Of a stretch of 64,000 nt of DNA, positions 23,073 to 33,894 are shown piece after piece. Origin of the DNA: Cryptomeria japonica (Eukaryota > Streptophyta > Pinopsida > Cupressales > Cupressaceae); contig NC_081405.1 in NCBI RefSeq assembly GCF_030272615.1, positions 610,943,065-611,007,064 on the forward strand, written 5' to 3'. The notes beneath the pieces were generated by a model. That model saw only the letters and a program-made list of their open reading frames with translations, ran no database searches and had not been told where the DNA came from. The position numbers and the translations under genes were made by a program. Position 1 is the stretch's first letter; the number at the start of each line of letters is the position of its first letter.

Positions 23073-23863
23073 TGTTGTCTTCAAAATCTGATTCCCTTTA
23101 ACATCCTTAAAATGATATGGTTAAACTCGGTGCAGAAGAGACATTAAAGATAAGGAAATTTTCAAGACAACATATGACAAGGTTTGATTGAACCTTCTAC
23201 ACTTCGGACTTACTCAAAGCCCAGGTGGGTATAACTTTGTGAATTGAATTCACACTTTCAAACATAAACCCACTACAAACCAGTCCAGAAAACCAGTGGA
23301 TCTATTCACCTTGAAATCAACTAAAAACAAAGAATGGAAATTATACTTAAATTCAGCATTTCGATCAACAAAACATGCAATAAACAACTTCAATCAATAC
23401 CAGTGCCTTATCCAAGGTCACAGAGTCATCTAAACTCAAATAAGACTCCTCAAACAAAACATCTTTATGCGTCCCGTTGGCTTGGTTTCTATTAATCCTT
23501 GTATATGCCTGACACCTACAAGAATTCATGCATTCCAAATTAAGCTATGATCATCTAAATTCAAAGTCTCTTCCAAAGAGTTTATGGGTATGAGTGATCC
23601 CCTCATCTTTAATTTCCCTCCTAAAGAGAAAAGCCAACGAACACTCCTAAAATTGCTTTGCAATTCCATTCAAACAGAACAACCTTGGATTATTTAGAAT
23701 GAAAACAGTAAACAATTTGTAAACACGCTTGAAGACAACACAAAGCTTCACTCAAAACTGATGGTCTGTATATTGATATTAAGTTTCAAGAAATATTACA
23801 AAAAGTTTTTGAATATTCTCCATTAGACTTGGAAAAGCTCAGATAAATTTCTGTAGTGTTTTC
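23073..23863 (-). other. X4 region downstream of its gene
   Basis: About 790 bp from the stop codon to the X4 left end, with no repeat shared with the right end and no coding frame. Read on the minus strand it would hold the 3' untranslated region and terminator. Confidence 0.5.
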
Positions 23864-26800
23864 TTACAATTCTTTTTGCGATCCCTTTTCCTCTAGTCCT
23901 AGTATCCATTTATAACAATATGGATGCACAAAGCTTTGGACCTCTCGAGGAGAGTTTGTTACAATCATTTCTTTCAAAATAAAGAGGTTACAAGCTTTTT
24001 GCAAAAACAGTGACAAGCTCTTTTCGGCCTCTACAATTACTTCAACAAGCTGTTCAGTTGCAACCTCTTCTACCTTTTCAGGGGCACTCTCCAACCATTC
24101 CGGATCATGGGTGTCATATTTAATTGTCCATGAGAAATTAATCACTTTATCCTTGGTCTTAGTCAACCTTTTCTAAGAATTTCTCATTTTATTGACTTCT
24201 GAATTGAGAAAGCCATAATGTGACTTAATTTTTTCTATCTCTTGTATTGTCAAAACAAAGAAAGAAGCATCATCTAGATCAATAATTCCTTTAACTCTTG
24301 CTGACAATTTAGCTTCTATCTCCGTAAGCCACATTTGTTTATCCTTTAATTGATCCGGGCTAGCAAAAACTCCTGGGAGCAACTCAAAAACTTGATCAGT
24401 GTACTCCTTTTTGCACAAATTAACCTTCCTATCAACATTATCCACCTTCGCTGCTAATTGTACTAAGACTTTAGCGACATCAAAAGTGGATTTGATGATG
24501 GGATTGGCCCTTTCTTCATCACAGGATACACACATAAAATCCAAATCTTGCTCCCTAGGCCTCCATTTGTCAAAAATAGGTGTCAAAATGGCCTTGTCTC
24601 TCCTGAGCTCATTCCATATATCCATAATTTTAGCTACATTGTTGTAGAGAAATGAGGCATTTATTGTATCTACAAAACTGGAAATTGTAGCCCTTACTTT
24701 CTCCTCATACTTCTTTGCATATAAGGCCTGAGCCTATTTCAAGTTTTCTAAATCTTGAGGAGTAATTTCAATCATTTGAGAGCTGGAGGGTGTTGGAGAT
24801 GGTGGAAACTCAATGATAGGGCTAGTAGGTGGAGGTATTGTAGGAGAAGAGGAAATCATTAGTGTTGAAGACTCACCTTGATAGTATTGTCCAGTCAACT
24901 GGCTCTGCAGCTTGGCAATGATGCTATCCTTACCTCTTACCTCCTCCTTGGCATTGTTATAGGCCTTCAAAACTATTTCCAACTTGACTTGGAGGGCCTC
25001 TTTTTCTTTGGCTTCCTTCTCTGCTACTGCAACACTAAATTTTGCAGTCTCTAACACAATGCTAATAGCCTCCACTACCCCTGTACTCTGCACTCTCTTC
25101 ACCATCATCCCACCAAGGTAACTTGACCCTGGGGTGTCTTTTCTTTTCTTACTCTCATTTCTATTGAGAGACCACATGACGAGTGCAGCATTATCCTTAT
25201 TGAAAGTAATCCCCTCCATGGGTTTAGTCTCTTTTTTCACTGCATCTAGTACCAGGGCGTCTGCTATATCCCATTCGGGTAAAATAAGCACTCTAGCTTG
25301 TGCTACCATATCTCTTCCCTGCTCAGGGGTGATGGTTTTGAATTCTTCCATCATCTCTTGCTTTATTTCCTCTTCTACTAGGGCTAGATCTTTATTAGGC
25401 TACTCAGCCTTTCTCTTTTCACATCTAGCATTATATTTATTTATGTGTCGTTTCCATATAAACTGCATAAATGCTTTTGATGTGACAAAATTGTTATCAG
25501 CTAAGAAGACATTACTTGCCTACTTTATCTCAGGATCCCACTCCTGGCCTTTGAGTTCAGTGGTAGTGATATCCATTTTAGTAGCAATGGGTTCTTCTGG
25601 CATTCCTTCCTCCACTTCATCATAAGTGTAGGCAATTTCCCCTAGACTACCTAACTGTAGGAGTTGCTCAGCTGTTGCTTTCTCATTTCCTATATGGATA
25701 GGGGATTGGGATGGGGAATACAAAGGTGTATCTGATTGTACTTCTTTCTCCACCCTTTTCTTCTTTGGGCTTTCTTGGATGTCAATGACATCTTGTATCT
25801 TCCTCTTTCCTTTGGAGGTAGAGGGCTCCCCTATTGTAGGCATTTGCACACTATAATTGGATTTCTTATGCAGTGTATAATCACCAAGAGGGATTGCTTT
25901 GCTGGAAGCTGACCTACTTAGGATCATTCTTGCCTTCTTAGGGTTGCTTTTTATTACATCTTCCCTCTTCTCCTTTAGGGTCTGCATCACATCTTCAAAG
26001 CAAACAATCAAAAACTTTATTTTCTCCTCCAGAGGGAAAAAGCTAGACAATGGGTCATAGCTGGCATCAAACTGATGCACAAAATCCAAGGCTTTCTTAT
26101 AAGCCACCTACTTCTCTTTCCTTAGCTCCTGCTCATCTAGATCAAATTCATTTCTGATGAGGTCTTTAGGAAACTGGAATTGATGAGGCCTACCTCTGCA
26201 TGCTACCTTCTTTCTAAACATACCGTTGAAGAAGTCTTCTGGATCAGCACACCTGGACATGGTAGTGGAAAAATGATAAGGCTTGAGGAAATCCTCAAAG
26301 CAATTCCAGCCTCCCTTTGTTATTACAAATTGGTGGGCTATGGTAGCTATAGGGAAAATAGTCCCTTTACCCCTGCCTATCAACTCTGCCTCTTGTAAAC
26401 CACCAATTTCTCTAAGGATCTCTGCAATTCCCACTTTGAGAGGGACCTAGTAAGGTAGCAAAAATGGGGTGCCTCTAAAACCAAACACTTTGAAAACTGT
26501 GGAGAATAGATACAAGTAAATGTCACCCTAGTTATGAACAATATTTCTGTTCTCTATGAATTCCAGAAGAACTTTGGGGATTCTTGGGTTCTCAGAGTAG
26601 AGGAGAGTCCTTATCTTGGATGCAAAATATTTATCAAACTTCAAAAAACTAGCATCCTCTCTATCCCATGACAACATAGTACTCCATAATTGTACTGACA
26701 TTTTTTCTCCTGCTTTCTCCTTAACAAGGTCCAGTCCACTGGCAAAGTAATCACCACCTTTGAAGAGAAAAAGATGCATCAGAAGTGAGTACCATCCAAA

Positions 26801-27607
26801 AGGCCTATCCACCTTTCCATTCTTGATTCCTGTTAACCCTCCATGGATAGCATCAACAATAAAAGAGGTATAATCAAATGTAATTGCAAGAGAAGGATTC
26901 AAAATTTGAGCAATCATTAACAAGTAATGATTTGGCATATTTGCTTCAGCATCTTCTCCCAAAACTTGGCAAAGTGCCCAATACATTCCTTTAGCCTTCA
27001 AGGTGAACATACTTAATGAAAAGGGCTCTTGTGTGTTGGGTCCTACAGCTGTTAACCCTCCTATCTTCACAAAAAACTCCTTGAGAGGCCCATTCCTGAG
27101 ATGACTCCTTTGTGCACCGTAAACTTGGGCTAAGGATGTGAAATTTATAGGTTCTAGAAAATTGGTGAACTCATTAAGCCCAAAAGCTGTCCTGAACTCT
27201 TTAGCATTAATCTCAACAAGGGTTTTCCCATTTACATCCCGAATGCTTCTTGTGACTTGATCATAGTTGAGCACAATTTGGGTCAGCAAATCTATGTCCA
27301 TAAATACCCCTGGGACTACTAATTTCCCGACATCTAATTCCCAGATACTGTTTTATAGGGCAGGAGAATTTCTCATTCCAAATCCAATTTTAAATAATCC
27401 CAACCCAGACAATCCAACCTGTGGGTCCCTCAACCAGTTACCCTTGTCATATAGTCCTTCTCCTATCTTTAAACAGGGAGCTCTAGGCACTAATTCTTTT
27501 GCCTTTGATGCCTGATTAGTTGACAACATCAATTGTTCTAAAAAATCATCACAGACACTCCTTTCTAAATAGTTAATTTTGCCAGAAAATTCTCTTTTAG
27601 GAGCCAT
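23864..27607 (-). pseudogene. X4 long reading frame, unrecognised 1,247-residue protein (nonsense-mutated)
   Basis: ATG 27605-27607 sits in AAAATGGC, a favourable plant start context, and begins MAPKREFSGKINYLERS. The same frame runs 1,248 codons to TAA 23864-23866 without a frameshift. It is broken only by eight stops: TAA 27353 and TAG at 26528, 26447, 26108, 25520, 25400, 24734 and 24173. Each is explicable as CAG or CAA changed to a stop. The N-terminal half is globular with GWYSLLMHLFLFKGGDYFAS and MYWALCQVLGEDAEANMPNH, loosely like putative plant transposon proteins. The middle has a basic cluster SPKKKRVEKEV (nuclear-localisation type). The C-terminal half has a heptad-rich segment (EKEAKEKEALQVKLEIVLKA) and a Pro/Ser linker (PTIPPPTSPIIEFPPSPTPS). 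No catalytic motif is recognised. A role in element mobility or in the nucleus is inference only. Confidence 0.75.
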
Positions 27608-28262
27608 TTTGAAAATGTAAGAAATGAATACCACTCTTAAACAATTCTGTGATGAATCAATTATCTTATCTAAAACACTACATAGGAATTGCTACACAAG
27701 AATATGAGAGAACCTATTCTTCACTTAAAGGAATTTGCTCTGGAACTGAACTGACTTGCTCTGTACCTGAAGAAAATAACTCTACATCCGCTCTTCTGCA
27801 AAATTCTTTAAAAGATATCTTCACTTGGTTGATAGGAAATCAAATATTGTACTCAGGGTCTTAACTACAACATTGATTCTGCATGCTTCGGCCATCCCTT
27901 CAAAATTGAATTCATATGAGAATTTGTATTTTTCGCTCCAACGGGTCACAACATTTCTACAAGTGTTTCATTTTGCTCTTTCACAACTTCGCGAAGCATA
28001 ACTATTGGGCAGCTTGATCCTGCAAAATAGCACCGACCGTTCGATCAAAAGAAACTTGATCGAGCATTAGATTAACTAACAGCTTTGGCTCTGTGCTGGG
28101 TCCCGCTTTTCTATTGGCTATATGATACTACGTGGCATCCAACCATTGGCTTTGAAATTTCCTTCGCATTCCACTTGATATTGGCTGTGTGTCTTTCCTT
28201 TATACTACTGGTTCCACCTTGGCGGGCCCACAACTTTCTTCTAAGACCATGTGTCGCCGAAC

Positions 28263-28822
28263 ACATGGACGGCTCTCATTCACTCTCGCTATTTCACGGG
28301 GTATAAAGAACGAGCACCTTACCCTTGCGAAATAGCGCGGGTCGTCGGATCATCTATTAAGTTGATCGGCATTTAACCATCTGAAAAGGCTTTCGGGAGG
28401 GGTGGGCCCGTGACTCACTGTGAACACCTGGCATCCAGTCACCTTCGGAGCTGACTTGTCACTTTTTTATATGCCGAAAGAAAACCATGGGGCCCCAACA
28501 AACTCTTGACAGCTGTATCCTCCAGGTCCTCCATCATGACACATGGATGGCTCTCATTCACTCTCGCTATTTTGTGGGGTATAAAGAATGAGCACCTTAC
28601 CCTTGTGAAATAGCATGGGCCGTTGGATCATCTATTAAGTTGATCGGCATTTAACCATCTGAAAAGGCTTTTGGGAGGGGTGGGCCCATTGACTCACTGT
28701 GAACACCTGGCATCCAGTCACCTTCGGAGCTGACTTGTCACTTTTTTTATATGCCAAGAGAAAGCCACAGGGCTCCATTAAATTATTGATAGCTGTACCC
28801 ACCAGGTCATCTCCTATCTGCG
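28263..28822. repeat. 278-bp tandem duplication in X4
   Basis: 28263-28540 and 28541-28822 are direct copies. Most differences are C to T or G to A at CpG: GCGAAATAGCGCGGGTCG in copy 1 against GTGAAATAGCATGGGCCG in copy 2. Each copy has GTATAAAG on the plus strand and CATATAAAAAA on the minus strand. Confidence 0.92.
28463..28473 (-). promoter_or_regulatory. Candidate TATA element in X4 monomer
   Basis: Minus-strand CATATAAAAAA, repeated in the second monomer at 28742-28752. It faces the X4 gene but lies about 860 bp from its ATG. Position-only evidence. Confidence 0.3.
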
Positions 28823-29358
28823 ACCTGACTCACCTCTGGGGCCCACCTTTTAACCTTTAATCCTGACCCACTGACTATTGTGACTTCTGCCGCATGCCGC
28901 CATTTTACTCGCTATCATCAACTAGCTGGACCGTCTATGTGGCATGCCATGTCATTTTTGCAACTTCACTGGTTTTAAATTATGTGCAACTTCGCCTAGC
29001 AAAATAACGCGAGTCGTGGATCCACCCGCGAGGTGCGCACCAGTTATTGGGCCCGACAAATTTAGGAGAAAAACATATAAGGCATAAATTTTTTGATTAA
29101 TTGACATAACCACCTAGGCAAACAACAAGGGGGGACACTTCCTACGACCCCATGACCCATTATTTAAATGAATAAAGTAACAAAAGATTAGAAACCAGAG
29201 GGTTTAAAATGAACACAAGAGGATCTAAAATCATAAACCCTTAAACCCTTGAGGTCTAGAACAAAGCCGAAGCATTTGAAACTACATCCTATTCAAAAAT
29301 TCAACAAACCATAGCCAATCATGGGAAAAGAAAAGCCCATTTTTAACCAGTGATAACA

Positions 29359-29540
29359 TCTTGAAAATGAGATGTATGATATGATATGTTGTGAGATGTA
29401 TCTTGAAAATGAGATGTATGATATGACATGCTGTGAGATGTATCTTGAAAATGAGATGTATGATATGATATGCTATGAGATGTATCTTGAAAATGAGATG
29501 TATGATATGATATGCAACTAATTATAAAATGATATGCAAC
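29359..29540. repeat. Tandem GAGATGTATCTTGAAAATGAGATG repeats
   Basis: Four or more units of about 43 bp (ATGAGATGTATGATATGATATGCT then GAGATGTATCTTGAAA). X4 is inserted in one unit: the left half is at 23040-23072 and the right half starts at 29359. This belongs to the G3 3' region. Confidence 0.85.
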
Positions 29541-30420
29541 TAATTAGAACATCCTCATTCAGCGTTTGTCATCCCTGTATAGCCACATGTTTTTGCTTTC
29601 TTTGTAGGTATCATCATTGAGCATTGATTTGGTTGGGATATGTTGAAAATTTATACAAGCATAATGGTATAATTGAACCATAATGACCTGAGAAAAATTT
29701 ACATGGTTTTCGATTTTGCAAGATAGCACAAGCATCAAGGTATAATTGAACCAAGACAACCTGAGTGCGGATTGGGTATAAACAGACAAGATTAAACCAT
29801 TTGTATGCACAAATTGGAATCGTGTCTTCAGTGATATACCATGAATCATGTCTCGAGACAAGTATTTGCATAGTACAAGTGATCGTCTCATAGATAGAAA
29901 ACTAAAAAATATATTGGAGTCCCCGTGACTTTCTCCAGCTTGATGCATTGTTGAGAAAATGTAGAGGATCCAATAGTTCAAAAATTTTTAAGCACAAAAA
30001 TAGTCAAAACTTCATGCAAGACGTAAACATTTGATTCTTCAGAAAATCATCCATCATGTTTTGTGAATCCTTTTAAGTGATCAATATTTGGTTTTGTGAT
30101 TGTTGATTTATTTGTTGGATATGATTCTCTAAGTTTGCTGCAAGTTTTGATGTTCTGAATGTACTACAAGTTTTGATCAATGCTGCCCCTAGCTGAGTTT
30201 TCCTCTTGATGCAGATTTGTACAATGATTACCAAGCCATGGTGGGATATGATGAAATGATATTTGGATAAACCAGGATAGTGACTACGCTAAGTATGTCT
30301 TGGATAATGTGATAAAATATCGAGCGATGGCCGATAGTGCTTGACTTTGGATATAACGGTTTGGTAGTAAAGATAGATAGAGGATTTGTCCTCTCACAGT
30401 AGAGCCTGTTGCTAGGTTTT
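29541..30420 (-). other. G3 region downstream of integrase
   Basis: About 880 bp between the repeat array and the T-rich tract. It has short open frames without recognisable motifs. A phrase of the type ACAAGCATAATGGTATAATTGAACCA is repeated imperfectly at about 29655 and 29727. No gene seen. Confidence 0.5.
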
Positions 30421-30563
30421 AACCAGTTGTTTTTATTGTTTTTATTGTTTTCTTTTTCTTGATTTTTTATTTTTTATTTTTTTAATTTTTTATTTTTTTT
30501 ATTTTTTTTATTTTTTTAATTTTTTTAATTTTTTTTTATTTTTTTTATTTTTTTTATTTTTTG
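30421..30563 (+). repeat. T-rich low-complexity tract
   Basis: About 140 bp almost entirely of TTTATTTTTTTA-type sequence (A-rich on the G3 coding strand), starting just downstream of the G3 pol stop codon. Confidence 0.95.
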
Positions 30564-30576
30564 TTCATTAGACTGC

Positions 30577-31690
30577 TCAAGTGTAGTATTTCTTCAAGTG
30601 GATGCTATTAGTTGGTTCATCAAGCACATCTCCTTCTGAAGTTGTTAGCTGACAAACACCTGATCCATAGGTTGATATGATGACATAGTGACCTAACCAA
30701 TTAGGTTCAAATTTCTCTTTCTTTTCCTGATCTTGCTGATTTCTAGGATTTTCCTTGAGTACAAGGTCACCAATTTTTAAAATTCTGGGAATGACCTTGT
30801 GGTGGTAGCTTCTGTACATGCATTGTTGATATGCTTTGAGGTGAGTGTAGGCATGTTGGCATCTTTCATATAGAAGTTCTAGCTCTTGCAGTCAGTTGAC
30901 TCGATACTCTTCATCTGGAATGAGGCCTTTCAAAGAGACTCTGAGAGATGGAATTTCTACCTCTAGAGGTAAAATTGCTTCTGATCCATATACCAATGAA
31001 TATGGTGTAGCTCTCATAGGTGTGTGGATGCTAGTTCTATATGCCCAAAGTGCTTGATTGAGTTGTACATGCCAATTTTTGCCTGCATCATTCACTGTTT
31101 TTTTTAGGATTTTCAATATTGTTTTGTTGGATGCTTCCACCTAACCATTCCCCTGTGGGTAGTAAGGTGTAGAGAAATGATGTTGGATTTTGAATTTTTC
31201 ATGTAGTTCTCGCACATCTTGGTACTTGAAAGGTCATCCATTATCTGTGATGATGGAACTTGGAATGCCATATCTGCAGATTAGATAATTAAGGATAAAA
31301 GATGCCATTTGTTTCCCAGTCACTATGGTCATGGGGACTGCTTCAATCCATTTGGTAAAGTATTCTGTTGTAGTTATAATGAACTTGTGTCCATTTAAAG
31401 ATAAAGGATGTATTTTGCCAACTAAGTCCAGTCCCCACTAGGAAAAGGGCTCGGATATTGTGAATGGTTGTAGTTCCTGTGCTGGTGCATGTATAAGATT
31501 GCCATGGATTTGGCATTTAGGACACTTCCTTGCAAAATGATAAGAGTTTATTTCCATTGTCAGCCAATAATATCCCATTCTTAGAAGATTTTTAGCAAGA
31601 GTAGGACCACTTGAATGTGTGCCATAGATACCTTCATGAAGCTCTTGTAAACCAGAGTCGGATTAATTATGATCAAGGCAACGAAGAAGA
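30577..31690 (-). pseudogene. G3 integrase (nonsense-mutated)
   Basis: Reading leftward: an HHCC zinc segment (HEGIYGTHSSGPTLA ... CPKCQIHG), the first catalytic Asp in WGLDLVGKI, TEYFTKWIEAVP, the second Asp in IITDNG, the catalytic Glu in [18 protein letters not shown], then [20 protein letters not shown] and a basic C-terminal segment ending LKKYYT. Integrase joins element DNA to target sites and makes the 5-bp duplication. The stop TAG at 31141-31143 replaces Gln in the conserved GNGQVE, and a TGA follows TDNG. All three catalytic residues are retained. The frame is constant from here through RNase H. Confidence 0.9.
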
Positions 31691-31699
31691 GTACCATCT

Positions 31700-32900
31700 A
31701 GACTTCAATGGTACAAAGTATCAACAATGAGAGTATAATGGGAAGCTTTCTGGATAAAGTTGCATTTTTGGTTTCGAGATAGGTCAATGGGTAGGATATT
31801 ACTTTTAAGATAGTCATATATCAGTCTGTATAATGGAGAGTTAGAACCGGTCAAGGCATAGATAACATGGGAATCAGAATGGTCATAGGCTGGGGAGAAC
31901 AGTTGCTCTACCAGAAACTCGTAACAACTCCTTTGCTCTGGAATTTGTAGTAGTGAAGCGATAGTAGCCATTGCATCGGCTGCCCTATTGTCCAACCTTG
32001 GTATTTGCTCGAAGGTGATGTGTACAAAATATTGTTTGAAATCATCCACCATTCGTTTGTATGGTAGTAGCTTGTCATCCTTTGTCTGATAGTCATTATT
32101 GACCTAATTGATGACTAATTGTGAATCCCCATAGACTTTCAATTATGTGATTCTCTATTCCATGATCATTTTGATGCCTATAACTAGTGCCTCATATTCA
32201 GCAACATTATTTGTGCATGGAAACATGAGCCAATATGATCTTGGTATGTTGTGCCCTTCAGGAGTGATGAACAGAATGCCAACACCTGAGCCATGTTAAG
32301 TATAGGATCCATCAAAGTATAGGGTCCATTGTTTGGTGAAAATAGCAAGAACATCCCTATCTAAAAATTTGATCTCCATTGTTTATTTTCCAAGTAGTGG
32401 TCTTTCAGCCAGTTGATCTGCAATTGCTTGTCCTTTGATAGCTCATCACTCTGTGTAGTGGATATCAAATTCACTGAGAATCATGAGCCATTTGGCCAAT
32501 CTACTTGTAAGAGCTTCTTTGTTGAGTAAATATTTGAGAGGATTAATTTTTGCTACGAGCTTGATGATGTGAGCTAGCATGTAGTGCCAAAACTTTTGAG
32601 AAGCAAATACTAGTGTTAGACAAGCTTTCTTAATGAATGTATAGTTGAGTTCATATTCGTTTAATGTCCTATTGATGTAATAGATATCTCATTCATTGCT
32701 TTGTTGATCTTCTTGTGCTAATAATGCCCCCAGTGATATATCTGTTGTTGAAATGTAGAGAATGAGTGGCTTCCCTGCGATTGGTGGTACTAGAACTGGT
32801 GGGTTCATTAGATATTGCTTGATTTGATATAATGATTCTGCATATTTGGCTTCCCATCTGAATGGTACATTTTTATGTAGCAAATGATTGAATGGTATAC
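31700..32900 (-). pseudogene. G3 tandem RNase H domains (gypsy type plus archaeal type)
   Basis: The first domain (32400-32883) includes KPLILYISTTDISLGALLAQ followed by the connection RLAKWLMILSEFDIHYTE. The second (about 31980-32340) reads YFDGSYT*HGSGVGILFITP, then CTNNVAEYEALVIGIKMI, GDSQLVINQVN and IPRLDNRAADAMATIAS. This is the order of acidic residues of archaeal/plant-type RNase H. Carriage of a second RNase H between the first and integrase is the diagnostic trait of Tat-lineage Ty3/gypsy elements. Several stops and a gap near 32430 break it. Confidence 0.88.
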
Positions 32901-33025
32901 TTTTATCTGCTAGTTGAGCGATGTATTACCTGATTGACTGGAGTCACCCTTGTAGAGATCTGAGCTAGTTGATGTTCTTTGGTGGTGGCATCTCCATTAT
33001 GGCTTGTACCTTTGCTAGATCCACT

Positions 33026-33868
33026 TCAATGCCCTTTGCTGAAACTATGTAGCCTAGTAACTTGCCTAATGTAACCCCGAAGACACTTCTTAGAGTTGAG
33101 CCTGACTTGGAATTTCTCCAATCTATCAAAAAAAATTTCTAAGATGCTTAGATGTTTTGCTCGGGTAAATGATTTAGCTAGTAGATCATCCACATAGTCC
33201 TCCATGAAGGTATGCATCATGTCATGAAAAATTGTTGTCATTGCTCGTTGATAAGTTGCCCTTGCATTCTTTAAGCCAAATGGCATGACATTCTAATAGT
33301 ACGTTCCCCAAGGACAAGTGAATGCTATTCTATCTTGATCCTTTGGGGCTATCTTGATTTTATTGTAGCCCAAAAAATCGTCCATTAGTGATAGCATTGC
33401 ATGGCCTACTGTGAGGTCTACAATTATGTCGATACTAGGCAAAGGAAAGTCATCCTTAGGATAGGCTTTATTGACATCTCTAAAATCGGTGCATATTCTG
33501 ATACTGCTATCTAGTTTGGAAACTGGTACAATATTGAAAATCCATTCAGCATAGTTGATAGGTCGAATAAATCCAATATCTAATAGTTTCTTCAACTCAG
33601 CTTTGACCATGAGTGCTACATGTGGATTCATCTTTCTTAGTTTTTGCTTGACTGGCTTAGCTCCTGGAGCAATGGACAAGTGATGCATGATTAATTTTGG
33701 ATCAATCCTGGGCATATCTATATATGACCAAGAAAAGTTGATTTTCTTTTCTTTGAAAAATTGGATAAACTCTATTTTTTCTTCCTTTGTCAAAGATTCT
33801 GCAAGGTGTATGTTTTTGGCTGCTTCTGTTGTACCAATGTTGATTGATTGAGTGGGTTCAATCAACAT
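33026..33868 (-). pseudogene. G3 reverse transcriptase (broken)
   Basis: Reads VKAELKKLLDIGFIRPI, SSIRICTDFRDVNKAYPKDD followed by FPLPSID, MPFGLKNARATYQRAM and EDYVDDLLAKS. The catalytic YVDD (33185-33196) is intact. A stop interrupts the segment before MPFGLKNA, and a frameshift near 32900-33030 separates it from RNase H. RT copies the genomic RNA into DNA. This copy cannot make the full protein. Confidence 0.92.
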
Positions 33869-33894
33869 GGTGATCGCTCCTGATAATGTCCAGG

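Larger units (their letters stand above)
23073..29358 (-). mobile_element. X4: unclassified 6.3-kb insertion with TGTT...AACA ends
   Basis: G3 sequence is interrupted between 23072 and 29359. The flanks join into the local repeat GAGATGTATCTTGAAAATGAG, and TCTTG occurs on both sides (23068-23072, 29359-29363). The insert begins TGTTGTC and ends GATAACA, a seven-base inverted terminus with one mismatch, TG...CA with a 5-bp duplication as made by retroviral-type integrases. I find no direct repeats of LTR size between its ends, no PBS, and no RT, integrase or known transposase. It holds one long minus-strand reading frame and a tandemly repeated upstream region. It may be a giant solo LTR, an unknown DNA transposon, or an element deleted internally. 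Confidence 0.75.
27608..29358 (-). other. X4 upstream region with tandem monomers
   Basis: 1.75 kb upstream of the X4 gene, clearly richer in G+C and CpG than its surroundings. It consists largely of related units of about 280 bp: two clear copies (28263-28822) and decayed partial copies near 27985-28200 and 28975-29060, recognisable by AAATAGCG(C)GGGTCGTCGGATC-like cores. The layout resembles tandem promoter monomers in front of a transposon gene. Confidence 0.6.

Noticed and set aside
23864-27607. TAG reassigned to Gln (ciliate- or ulvophyte-like genetic code), given stop codons at Gln positions and no frameshifts
   Set aside because: TGA also occurs at conserved Arg positions, other elements have frameshifts and catalytic losses, and non-coding sites (PBS, repeats) show the same C to T change. 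Decay explains all of it.
29559-29981. 140-residue open frame on the minus strand
   Set aside because: No motif, unusual composition, overlapped by another open frame, and inside the G3 3' region.
30421-30563. T-rich tract as the poly(A) tail of a minus-strand retroposon
   Set aside because: It lies inside G3 between pol and its 3' region, with TTTATT interruptions and no flanking duplication seen.
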